Shown: positions 19,736-28,326 of the stretch, one piece after another
Layout: each line of letters begins with the position of its first letter
How positions within the stretch are numbered: the stretch's first letter is position 1
From: Pedobacter boryungensis
Lineage (GTDB): Bacteria; Bacteroidota; Bacteroidia; Sphingobacteriales; Sphingobacteriaceae
Length of the DNA stretch: 64,000 nucleotides
NCBI RefSeq assembly: GCF_013204825.1
Contig: NZ_JABMKV010000003.1
Span: 434,001 to 498,000 of the forward strand
Reading direction: 5' to 3'
The notes under the pieces: generated by a model
What the model was told of the DNA's origin: nothing
Databases searched by the model: none
What the model saw: the letters and a program-made list of their open reading frames with translations, nothing else
Position numbers and translations under genes: made by a program

Positions 19736-22700
19736 TTAAAAATTTAATTGAAGTCCAAATGATACACTTTTAAAAGTTGGAATACCCACACCAGTACGAC
19801 CTGAATTATAAGTACTTCCTGCCGAGAATACGTTTATGTTCCCTGCAAGTGCTTCAGGATCTATAGGTAATCCATTCAAGTGATCCCAAGTAATGATATT
19901 CTCTAAAGAAGTATATACTCTTAATGAACTTACTCCAAATCTTTTCGTTACTGCTTGTGGTATGGTATAACCAAAAGTTAAGTTTTTAAGACGAAGGTAA
20001 GCCATATTTAATAAGTATCTATCTTGAACTTGCATGTTATTGGTTGTTCCACTTCCAGCATTGTTATAAGCTGCAGGATAGAATGCTCCAGTGTTTTGAG
20101 GAGTCCAGTAGTCATCTACAAATGTAGCAGGCATTGCACCATCACCTGCATTAAAACCTGCGATGGCTAAAAATCCTTCACCCCAAATCTGACGACTTCC
20201 TACGCCTTGGAAGAATGCACTAATGTCGAAGCCTTTCCAATCAGCTCCTAATCTAAAACCATATTCATATCTAGGTGTAGAGTTTCCAATTTTATCCAAA
20301 TCACCATGATCGTTTAAATTTGCAGACCCATTGCTAATTTCCCCATCACCATTTAAGTCCTTAAATTTAACATCACCAGGCCCAAACATGAATGTTGTAG
20401 AATTTTGTAAAAACGGCTGATAGATAGGTTTTACACCATTTACAGTTTTTAACTTATAGGCTTTTTTTCCAGCATTTAATGAACTTTCGGCAGCTGTCAG
20501 TGTAATTAACTGCGGTTTTCCAGCACCATCTAGTTCAAAATCATCCAATTGGTATAATCTATCTGTACGATATCCCCAAATTTCACCATAAGTTTTACCT
20601 GCATAGTTAGAGTTAACACCAGTTGCGGTACCATATTCTTGAATAGTTGTTCTTGCATCAGAAACATTTGCCGAAAGGTTAATGCCTAATCCATTTTCAA
20701 ATTTATGGTTGTAATTTACTCCAAACTCCCAACCTCTTGTTCTTAATGCTCCATAATTACTTTGAGGTGCATCTATACCAAGCGTGTTTGGAATACCTTC
20801 TTTAGGAACAATGATATTTGTTGCGTCTCTTTGATAAATATCGAAAGTGAAGTTCAAGCTATTTCTCAAAAACCCTGCATCAACACCTAAATTGGCAGTT
20901 GTAATATTTTGCCATTCGATATCACCTGCAACCAATGGAGGAGTAGTAACAGAAACAACTCTAGCATTATTACCACCGATCCAAGTTGATAAAGGAGCGT
21001 CAGCATAAGAAATGTATAACGAGTTAGGTACTGTTTGATCACCAATTGTTCCATAAGAAGCTCTAAATTTCAATGATGATAAGGCAGGTTTTGCCCAGTC
21101 CATAAACTTCTCTTCACTTGCAACCCATCCAGCAGATGCTGACGGGAACCATCTCCACCATAAACGACTAGGGAATTTAGAAGATCCATCATAACGCACA
21201 TTGGCTTCAAATAGATATTTATTTTTGAATGCATAATTTACACGTCCAAAATAACCCAACTGACCTTCCCAATATTTATCGGCTCCAGCAGTAACTGTTC
21301 CAACGCCTAAACCATATTGTGGATTGGTAATATCTGTTAAATTGGTAATCTGTGAAGAATTCCACTCTGTTGTAGAAACCACTCTATTTATACCGGCAAT
21401 GAATTTGAAATTATTGTCTTCATTCAAATTCAAGTTATAAGTGGTATAAGCATTGATAGTGTGATTAAAATAGTTTTCTGAATAACGATAGAAATGATCT
21501 GGCGTTGAACCATTAGCAGTGTAAGTTGCATAATTTAGATCATATGCTCTTATAGCTCCAGGTGTACTACTTGGCACAACATCACCTGCATCATTTACAA
21601 ATACAGGGTTACCAGAGCCATCTACTCTTGCAATTGGAGCAGACCATGAATCTCTTGCTGTAAAACGAGTACCTGGACGTTTATTAATTGACTCTTGGTT
21701 AGTAAAGGTATAATCAAAATCAGCTTTCCAGTTTTTCATAATGTTTACTGTTGTACCCAAGTTAATATTCATATAATTTTGTAGAATATTAGCTGTGTTT
21801 GCAGCAGCTGCTTCACTTGCAGGACTACGAATTGGATCTCCATGATCGTCTTTACCAAATGGATAGATTGGAGCCCAACGGTATAGATACAACCATGGAT
21901 CGGCATTTGCTGGTAAAGTTACATAAGCATATTCCTTATTTCTTCTTGAGAAAATTGCTCCAGCACGAGCTGTAATGTATTTATTAATTTCACTACTTAT
22001 TCTCATGGAAGCATTGTAGCGTGTAAAACGATCTTCTTTTGCAGGCTTCATCATACCACTCTGATCTAACAAGGCGCCCCCGATATTATAAGATGTTTTT
22101 CCTGTTGTACCACCAATAGATAAGTTATGCGTTTGTGTTGGAGCCCATTCTTCAACCATATAATCGTATGGATTATAAGTTCTTACACCCATTTTCTGTC
22201 CAGCACTATTTACATACCAATCTCTACCATATACAGTAGGATCATTAGCACCAATGGTATTTCCATATTTTTCCTTCCAAGCTACAGCTTTCTCGTAACT
22301 AGCACGGTCTGTAAAATAGAATGCACCAACTGGAGTAGTGGTCCCTATTCTTTCGTAAGCATCAACTATGTATTTCAAGGTATTTACATCTCCCATTTTA
22401 TATTCCTTTGAAGGATTTTGATAAGAGAAGTTATTACTATAGTTAATTGATGGTTGGCTATTTCCTGAACCTTGTTTAGACGTGATCAATACTACACCAA
22501 ATGCAGCCTTAGCCCCATAAATAGATGATGCTGCAGCGTCTTTTAGGATTGTAATTGAAGCAATATCACTTGGGTTTACTAATTGAATACTTGGAATTTC
22601 TACGTTGTCTAATAAAATTAAAGGTGCAGAGGTACCTCTAAACGAACCAATTTGACCTCTAATTTTAATTGTTGGATCTGAACCTACCTCTCCCGATGGC

Positions 22701-23161
22701 ACAACAATGCTTAAACCTGGCGTAGAACCTTGTAAAGCTCTACCCACATCAGCAATTGGCCTAGACTTTAGTGTTTTGTCGATGTCAATTGAGGATACTG
22801 CTCCTGTTAGATTTCCCTTTTTCTGAGTACCGTAACCTACAACAACAACCTCACCTAAAGATTTGCTGTCTGAACGTAATGCTGCATTAATTGTAGTAGA
22901 AGACCCAACAGTTTGTTCGTATGTGGTCATTCCCAAATAAACAAATTGTAATACGTCCCCTGCTTTAGTTTGAATGGAATATTTTCCATCGGGATTTGTT
23001 TGCACAGCGGAAGTGCTGCCTTTAATTTTTACAGAAGCACCTGGAATGGGCAATCCATCTTCTGCTGAAGTTACTTTACCTGAAACCGTTATTTGTTGCG
23101 CCATAGCTTGTATAACGAACAAAAACGTGCCCAAAAACAGCATGAGTAATTTTTTTTTCAT
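19736..23161 (-). CDS. SusC/RagA-family TonB-dependent outer-membrane transporter (pair 4)
   Basis: About 1141 residues, the largest SusC of the island. Two start codons lie close together (23167 and 23161). The second gives MKKKLLMLFLGTFLFVIQAM, a cleaner signal peptide, and is preferred. Domains: regulatory-like beta-sandwich (about 25-103), LGEVVVVGYGTQKKGNLTGA (the most canonical TonB-box/plug junction in this set), plug to about 230 with SITILKDAAASSIYGAKA, and a barrel ending in GLQLNF. It is the import channel for the susD 10 nt downstream. Its control region resembles that of the susC at 16820 and carries the same GCAAAAACC repeats. Confidence 0.93.
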   Translation of the reverse strand: MKKKLLMLFLGTFLFVIQAMAQQITVSGKVTSAEDGLPIPGASVKIKGSTSAVQTNPDGKYSIQTKAGDVLQFVYLGMTTYEQTVGSSTTINAALRSDSKSLGEVVVVGYGTQKKGNLTGAVSSIDIDKTLKSRPIADVGRALQGSTPGLSIVVPSGEVGSDPTIKIRGQIGSFRGTSAPLILLDNVEIPSIQLVNPSDIASITILKDAAASSIYGAKAAFGVVLITSKQGSGNSQPSINYSNNFSYQNPSKEYKMGDVNTLKYIVDAYERIGTTTPVGAFYFTDRASYEKAVAWKEKYGNTIGANDPTVYGRDWYVNSAGQKMGVRTYNPYDYMVEEWAPTQTHNLSIGGTTGKTSYNIGGALLDQSGMMKPAKEDRFTRYNASMRISSEINKYITARAGAIFSRRNKEYAYVTLPANADPWLYLYRWAPIYPFGKDDHGDPIRSPASEAAAANTANILQNYMNINLGTTVNIMKNWKADFDYTFTNQESINKRPGTRFTARDSWSAPIARVDGSGNPVFVNDAGDVVPSSTPGAIRAYDLNYATYTANGSTPDHFYRYSENYFNHTINAYTTYNLNLNEDNNFKFIAGINRVVSTTEWNSSQITNLTDITNPQYGLGVGTVTAGADKYWEGQLGYFGRVNYAFKNKYLFEANVRYDGSSKFPSRLWWRWFPSASAGWVASEEKFMDWAKPALSSLKFRASYGTIGDQTVPNSLYISYADAPLSTWIGGNNARVVSVTTPPLVAGDIEWQNITTANLGVDAGFLRNSLNFTFDIYQRDATNIIVPKEGIPNTLGIDAPQSNYGALRTRGWEFGVNYNHKFENGLGINLSANVSDARTTIQEYGTATGVNSNYAGKTYGEIWGYRTDRLYQLDDFELDGAGKPQLITLTAAESSLNAGKKAYKLKTVNGVKPIYQPFLQNSTTFMFGPGDVKFKDLNGDGEISNGSANLNDHGDLDKIGNSTPRYEYGFRLGADWKGFDISAFFQGVGSRQIWGEGFLAIAGFNAGDGAMPATFVDDYWTPQNTGAFYPAAYNNAGSGTTNNMQVQDRYLLNMAYLRLKNLTFGYTIPQAVTKRFGVSSLRVYTSLENIITWDHLNGLPIDPEALAGNINVFSAGSTYNSGRTGVGIPTFKSVSFGLQLNF

Positions 23162-23217
23162 AAACATGAATTTGGTTTAATAATGAGTTTTTTATTTATT
23201 TATTGCTTAAACATCTA

Positions 23218-23278
23218 CTAAACACGCACTAACACGCAAATCAGTAACTGTCAAGTAAATATCAAAAATGTTTTTTAC
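23218..23278. promoter_or_regulatory. Conserved susC upstream block, copy B
   Basis: The stretch CTAAACACGCACTAACACGC, followed by AAATCAG and TCAAGTAAATATCAAAAATG, aligns with 16874-16932. The susC-proximal leader also matches: both have AATTTGGTT, then AATAA, then AGTTTT and TTATT just upstream of the ATG. This is the probable promoter and leader of the susC at 23161. Confidence 0.6.
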
Positions 23279-23329
23279 TAAAAAAAGAAATTTAACAACT
23301 ATTTAATATGTTTAAACACACGTTTTTAT

Positions 23330-23349
23330 GCAAAAACCAGCAAAAACCG
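23330..23349. repeat. Tandem 10-bp repeat GCAAAAACC(A/G), copy B
   Basis: GCAAAAACCA (23330-23339) is followed directly by GCAAAAACCG (23340-23349), then GCAGCATAAT. It is 169 bp upstream of the susC start, compared with 164 bp for copy A at 16984. Same presumed operator. Confidence 0.65.
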
Positions 23350-23556
23350 GCAGCATAATTTAATTTTAATATCGGCACTCCTAAAAGCTATAGAAATATT
23401 AAAAAAAATAAAAACATGAGTTAGGTTGTTCAATTAACAGAACCAGAAAAACGATGCACTATCTTGAAAGTTTAAGTAGTAGTAGGCAAGAATTAACTTA
23501 AAATTAATTTATTATTTAATACCGCATTTATTTTGTGGCATTTTCAGTCGAACTTT

Positions 23557-23620
23557 ACAGGGTGATCACAGGGTGATAACAAGGTGCAAACAGGGTCATA
23601 ACAAGGTCAATTACCTTGTT
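23557..23620. repeat. Five tandem 11-bp repeats followed by an inverted repeat
   Basis: The units ACAGGGTGATC, ACAGGGTGATA, ACAAGGTGCAA, ACAGGGTCATA and ACAAGGTCAAT run without gaps from 23557 to 23611. ACA at positions 1-3 and GGT at positions 5-7 are kept in all five. The last unit overlaps an inverted repeat: AACAAGGT (23600-23607) and ACCTTGTT (23613-23620) around 5 nt. The period is close to one helical turn. It lies about 395 bp upstream of the susC at 23161 and past the terminator of pair 5. No coding frame covers it. Function unknown; a multi-protein binding site is the simplest reading. Confidence 0.75.
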
Positions 23621-23722
23621 AACTTATAGTTAAATCCTTTTCAGCTTTATTAATCTATAGTTAAAAACTAATCAGAACTAGCTACATTTTGGATTATCCA
23701 ATAGGATAATATTTTTGAACAA

Positions 23723-23757
23723 AAAAAGGAGTAGAAATTATTTTTCTACTCCTTTTT
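23723..23757 (-). terminator. Intrinsic terminator of the susCD pair 5 operon
   Basis: AAAAAGGAGTAGAAA (23723-23737) pairs with TTTCTACTCCTTTTT (23743-23757) around 5 nt. On the minus strand the stem ends in a T run. It lies 39 nt past the susD stop at 23797. Confidence 0.82.
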
Positions 23758-23796
23758 ACTACTTAAAGCAGCATATTTAGTTAAAGAACCGCAGCA

Positions 23797-25092
23797 CTAA
23801 AAAGCTGGATTTGCAGGTGTGTTGGTATTGTTATCGCGTTCTTGAAATGGATAAGGCATAAAACTTCGTTTCATTTCTGAGGTTGGCCTTCCAAATCTTC
23901 GCATATCCTCCAATTTTAATCCAGACATGAAAAGCTCTATGCAACGATGTTTGTAAATTAAGTCTAATAGCTCCTGCTGTGTATAGGGGCCTGTTAAAGC
24001 AGGTAATGCCGCACCTACTCCAAAAGGATCAGTAGCCGCTGTTTTAGTAACAATTTTATTCAGTTCTGTCAATGAACTTGATAAATTAGGTGAAGCCTGA
24101 CGGGCATAAGCCTCTGCTTTAATCAGCGTTATTTCTCCTGGTAAATAGACCGGAATTTGAGTAAATGTTCCTGCACCAAAGCCATTGATACGAACTGTAG
24201 TATTTACACTTGTGTAAAAAGGTATTCTTAAATCACCAGCGTCTGGCACGTTTACTCCTGTCTGACCTAAACTTAAATTTTTAGGTTGTATTACGTTATT
24301 TGTTGAAGTTGCAATTTCAAAAAGTGGATTAAGGTTTAAAGCATCGTAGGTAAACGTTGATTTTTTAGTTAAATCTACTGCATTAGCAGCGGTTAATGCT
24401 AAAGCATAGTTACCTGCAAATAAAGCATAACGAGCTTTTAATGCATTTAAAGTATTTGGAATATCTATGCCATTTGGAACGTTTCCTGTAAAAGATGCAC
24501 TAATTGGGTTTGCGGCAATAACTGATAACGCATTATCTATGGTTGTAATGGCTTTATTAAAACCCTCTAAACGATTGATAAATTGTACGTTCTGTCCAGT
24601 TCCTGCCGGAATTTTTTCCCAATATTCAGATAAATTACCGAGCGCCAAGGCTTTAAAAATACTAGCATGAGCAATTAAACCAGCTGCATAGTTCTTGTCT
24701 GGCAAATTTGCCGCATTGTTAATTACGTTATCAGCATCGTAAATTATTTTATTGGCACCAGTCCATACATTACCTAATATCGTATTTGATCCATCTACTT
24801 GTACACCACCCGCAGCTAATCTTTCTTCGTTAGTATTACCAGTATTTATAGATATTAACTCATTTGTAGTTAACCCATTTAAAGTAATAGAAGCATAAAG
24901 CACACTAGGCCTTGTAGTAGAGTAACTTTTTTGCAGACCAACCGTTACTCCAGTTAATCCTTTTGCAGAGGTTAATACATCATCAGCCGTGGCTGCATTT
25001 GGGTTCAAATACTCTTTATTACAGGCAACGGAAAATGTGATTGCCGTAAAGAGAAATGTGTAACCTATATATTTTGATTTTAAATTTTTCAT
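23797..25092 (-). CDS. SusD/RagB-like outer-membrane lipoprotein (pair 5)
   Basis: A 431-residue lipoprotein, shorter than typical SusD proteins. The signal peptide ends at a lipobox (FSVAC, Cys24), followed by NKEYLNPNAATADDV. A RagB/SusD-type C-terminal part is present: LPGEITLIKAEAYARQ, ELLDLIYKHRCIELFMSGLKLEDMRR, and a final FPYPFQERDNN-like segment (here MPYPFQERDNN) that is conserved in this family. It follows its SusC by 16 nt. The pair lies just downstream of anmK in the same direction, so its ligand may be an amino-sugar or muropeptide fragment (inference). Confidence 0.92.
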   Translation of the reverse strand: MKNLKSKYIGYTFLFTAITFSVACNKEYLNPNAATADDVLTSAKGLTGVTVGLQKSYSTTRPSVLYASITLNGLTTNELISINTGNTNEERLAAGGVQVDGSNTILGNVWTGANKIIYDADNVINNAANLPDKNYAAGLIAHASIFKALALGNLSEYWEKIPAGTGQNVQFINRLEGFNKAITTIDNALSVIAANPISASFTGNVPNGIDIPNTLNALKARYALFAGNYALALTAANAVDLTKKSTFTYDALNLNPLFEIATSTNNVIQPKNLSLGQTGVNVPDAGDLRIPFYTSVNTTVRINGFGAGTFTQIPVYLPGEITLIKAEAYARQASPNLSSSLTELNKIVTKTAATDPFGVGAALPALTGPYTQQELLDLIYKHRCIELFMSGLKLEDMRRFGRPTSEMKRSFMPYPFQERDNNTNTPANPAF

Positions 25093-25108
25093 AAAAAAGG
25101 TTTTTAAA

Positions 25109-28100
25109 TTAGAATTTTGCTTGCAAGCCTAAAGAGAAAGTTCTAGGAATAGGCACCGGACCGAAATCAATATTTCTTAAAAGTGTAGATTGGCCACCAG
25201 AGTTTAATTCTGGATCATAGCCTTTGTAATTATCCCAAGAAAATAAGTTTCTGCCACTTAAATTAATAGCTAAATTTTTGATGAACTTAACTTGTCCCAC
25301 GTTATAACTTAAAGAAATTTCTCTTAATTTAACAAAAGAACCATCATCAATACGCCATTCTTCTACGTTGTAAACACCAGCCACATATCCTCTAGGCAAT
25401 TGACCTCTTTGCTCTGCCTCTGCAACCTTTCCATTGCCTACCCCTTGTCTTGTTCTCCAATCCGCATTCCATACATCGCCTCCTTGTACTGCATCCAATT
25501 GTACACGTAAACTTAATTTTTTATAGGTAAACTCATTTACAAATGAGCCAGTATAATCAGGATTAGGATCACCTATAATCTTACGTTGCACATTACCTGC
25601 TGCCTGACCAGCTGTTAAAGGAATTCCTGCAGAATTTGTAGCGATATTTCCTGCAGCATCTCTTTCGAAGTATGTTCCATAAAACACGCCTATTGGAGAT
25701 CCATCTATAATTGATACTGGTGCTCCAGGATTTGTAGAAAATGTTTGTCTAGCACCAGAGCCAACAATTTTGTTCCTGTTTCTGTTGTAAATTAAAGTCG
25801 ATGTCCAAGTAAAATCTTGTGATTTAACTGGCATACCGGTTAGCATTAGTTCAACACCTTTATTTTTAAGTGTACCTGCAATATTGTCTAACAAGCTAGA
25901 AAAACCTGTAGAAGGGGCAACAGAAACTTCCAAAAGTAAATCTGAAACTGTTTTGTTATAATAACTAAAGGTTAAGCCTAATCTATTGTTAAAGAACGAC
26001 ATATCGGCACCAATCTCTAACTCTTCCTGACGTTCGGGCACTACATCTGTATTTGCTAGAACTGATCTTGAGGTAAGCGTAGTTTTACTGTTTAGAGCGC
26101 TTGGCAAATAAACATTAAAACGATCATAAGCGCCAATACCAGTTAAGTTACCCGATTGACCATAAGCCGCTCTTATCTTAAATGTATTCCACCATGAAGA
26201 AACCCCAAAGTTTTTCCAATAATCTGCTGAAGACAATACATAACTAATATTAGCTTTAGGATAGAATTGTGTTCTATTGTTCTCGCCAAATACTGTAGAT
26301 TGATCTACCCTGATTGCTCCAGTTAAGAATAAATGATCTTTATATTTAAAATTCTGTTGCAAATAGGCTCCGCTAATTGAAAATTCAGATCTACTATCCG
26401 CACCCGTTAACATTGTACTTGCACCATTTACAACTTGTACGAACGGAGCCAAGCCACGTCCGTTTGTTAAACTGTATAAATCTTTTTGGTATTGATAAGA
26501 ACCCCCAAGTTGAGTAGTAGAGCTTAACAGATCAGATATTTTAGTGTCATAAGTAAAGTTTAATTCATTATTAAACAAGGTGGTAGTAGCATTGGCTGCA
26601 CTTGCATAACCATTTAACGATGGATCTAATGTTGGGCCACCACCATAAAAACCAGTACTTACGTTATAAGCAAAAGGAGGAATATAAGTCGTTCCATTTT
26701 GGATTGAGTTATCCAAACCCATTGTATAATCAATGGTTAAGTTTTTAATTGGAGTTAGTTTTAATCCTGCATTTGCAATAATACGATTTGTAAATTGTCG
26801 TTGCTTGATATCTTCAATAACAGAAACTGGATTTACACGACCACGCTCGCCGATAGCTTTTAAGTTGCCTAGGGCATCTCTAGCAAAAATATCGTGGAAA
26901 TTACCTATGATGGTTACAGAGTTCATGGGCGAGAAAAATGAATTGCCATCTGGCTTTTCATTTGCATCACTGTGGATATAATTAAAGCCGGCAGTCATTT
27001 TAGCCCATTTGTTAATTACCTGATCAAGGTTTGCTCTAAAGTTAATTCGTTTAAAATCTGTATTTTGTATAATACCTTGATTAGAAAAATAGCCAGCAGA
27101 AGTGTAAAATTTAGTATTCTCACTTCCTCCTGCAACAGTTACTGCATTGTCGGTACCTACACCTGTGCGAAAAATATAATCTTGATAGTTATACCTAGTA
27201 ACGGGAGTTGTGTTCGTTAATGCTGGAGATAATACATCCTGGGTTTGTGCTGTAGACCCATCTGTGGGGCCTCCAAACTTAGTTGGAGATTGATTTACGT
27301 CTATTTGTTTACGTAATTCGCTAATTATTAAACTTGTATTAAAACTAACTTGTGTAGCTCCCGCTTTACCTCTTTTTGTAAAGATTTGTATTACTCCAGC
27401 ATTGGCTCTAGACCCGTAAATTGCTGCTGCTGCTGCACCATTTAATACTTCAACACGGTCGATGTCTGCTGGATTAATATCTACCATTCTATTCTGACCG
27501 ATGTTACCTACAAAGTTTCCACCATCATAATTAGATGAGGTATTGGTCACTCTAGTGGTAGAATTGTTAACGATTACCCCGTCAATAATATACAAGGGTT
27601 CTGAAGAAGAATTTACAGAGCTTACTCCTCTCAATCTTACAGATATACCTCCTGCCGGATCTCCAGAGTTTTGGCTAATTTGAGCACCAGGTGTTTTACC
27701 CTGCAAAGAAGCTAAGGCATTTCCACTAGGCGCTTTATTTAAATCATCTCCTTTAACAGTACTTACATAACTTCCTAATTGTTTCCTTGTAGTACCTTGT
27801 GAGGTACCTGTTACAATAACCTCATCTAAACCCATCGCATCTTGGGATAAAGAAAAATCTGCAGATAAGCTACTGGTACTACCCAAAGTAATTTGTTTAG
27901 TAACTGTTTTATAACCTATGTAGGTAGCTGCAAGTTGATAAGTTCCAGGTGCAAGGTTGGCTACTAGAGAATAAGTACCATCACTATTGGCGGCTACCGC
28001 AAAATTTGTTCCTTGCAATTTAATACCTGCTCCAGGAATTCCTGTTTTAGTGGACTCTTCTATTACCTTACCGCTAATTACATAACGATTTGTTTGTGCG

Positions 28101-28189
28101 CTAGCCGAAGAGAACAGCAGCAAAATCAGGGTGGGTGTCAAAAACAAAAAAAATAGTTTTGGGCACCGAAACATGTAAAATTTCGTCAT
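25109..28189 (-). CDS. SusC/RagA-family TonB-dependent outer-membrane transporter (pair 5)
   Basis: A 1026-residue protein. The N-terminus has two possible Met starts (residues 1 and 6), and the signal peptide ends near SSASAQ (about residue 32). Domains: regulatory-like beta-sandwich (about 36-112), MGLDEVIVTGTSQGTTRKQL as TonB-box region, plug (about 125-255, with VEVLNGAAAAAIYGSRA), and a barrel ending in GLQAKF. The upstream gap to anmK is 137 nt without a recognisable terminator, so anmK-susC-susD may be one operon. None of the repeats found upstream of the other susC genes occurs here, which fits a separate regulation. Confidence 0.93.
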   Translation of the reverse strand: MTKFYMFRCPKLFFLFLTPTLILLLFSSASAQTNRYVISGKVIEESTKTGIPGAGIKLQGTNFAVAANSDGTYSLVANLAPGTYQLAATYIGYKTVTKQITLGSTSSLSADFSLSQDAMGLDEVIVTGTSQGTTRKQLGSYVSTVKGDDLNKAPSGNALASLQGKTPGAQISQNSGDPAGGISVRLRGVSSVNSSSEPLYIIDGVIVNNSTTRVTNTSSNYDGGNFVGNIGQNRMVDINPADIDRVEVLNGAAAAAIYGSRANAGVIQIFTKRGKAGATQVSFNTSLIISELRKQIDVNQSPTKFGGPTDGSTAQTQDVLSPALTNTTPVTRYNYQDYIFRTGVGTDNAVTVAGGSENTKFYTSAGYFSNQGIIQNTDFKRINFRANLDQVINKWAKMTAGFNYIHSDANEKPDGNSFFSPMNSVTIIGNFHDIFARDALGNLKAIGERGRVNPVSVIEDIKQRQFTNRIIANAGLKLTPIKNLTIDYTMGLDNSIQNGTTYIPPFAYNVSTGFYGGGPTLDPSLNGYASAANATTTLFNNELNFTYDTKISDLLSSTTQLGGSYQYQKDLYSLTNGRGLAPFVQVVNGASTMLTGADSRSEFSISGAYLQQNFKYKDHLFLTGAIRVDQSTVFGENNRTQFYPKANISYVLSSADYWKNFGVSSWWNTFKIRAAYGQSGNLTGIGAYDRFNVYLPSALNSKTTLTSRSVLANTDVVPERQEELEIGADMSFFNNRLGLTFSYYNKTVSDLLLEVSVAPSTGFSSLLDNIAGTLKNKGVELMLTGMPVKSQDFTWTSTLIYNRNRNKIVGSGARQTFSTNPGAPVSIIDGSPIGVFYGTYFERDAAGNIATNSAGIPLTAGQAAGNVQRKIIGDPNPDYTGSFVNEFTYKKLSLRVQLDAVQGGDVWNADWRTRQGVGNGKVAEAEQRGQLPRGYVAGVYNVEEWRIDDGSFVKLREISLSYNVGQVKFIKNLAINLSGRNLFSWDNYKGYDPELNSGGQSTLLRNIDFGPVPIPRTFSLGLQAKF

Positions 28190-28326
28190 ACTTAAAGTTT
28201 TTAAATGGTTAGAATTACAGCAAAAGCTGATTAATTATTTTTCCAAAACCAATGGCTTGAAAATATCTATTAAAGATGACGAAAATGTTTGTTTTAACTT
28301 GAATAAAACTTATAAACAAACTAACA

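Larger units (their letters stand above)
23168..23796. other. Long intergenic region between susCD pairs 4 and 5
   Basis: These 629 bp contain no credible coding frame. They hold, from left to right, the leader and conserved block of the susC at 23161 (23218-23278), the GCAAAAACC repeat (23330-23349), a featureless AT-rich stretch (about 23360-23550), an array of 11-bp repeats ending in an inverted repeat (23557-23620), and the terminator of pair 5 (23723-23757). No small RNA could be defined from sequence alone. Confidence 0.75.

Noticed and set aside
23557..23611. CRISPR array
   Set aside because: Units are 11 bp with no spacers between them, and no cas gene is in the window.
23557..23620. 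16S rRNA 3'-end-like sequence (AACAAGGT) in the 11-bp array
   Set aside because: Only a short string is shared; no rRNA helix or anti-Shine-Dalgarno context is present, and the string is part of a repeat.
28228..28239. Palindrome CAGCAAAAGCTG upstream of susC pair 5 as an operator
   Set aside because: Only a 4-bp stem around AAAA, not repeated elsewhere in the window; too weak to support.
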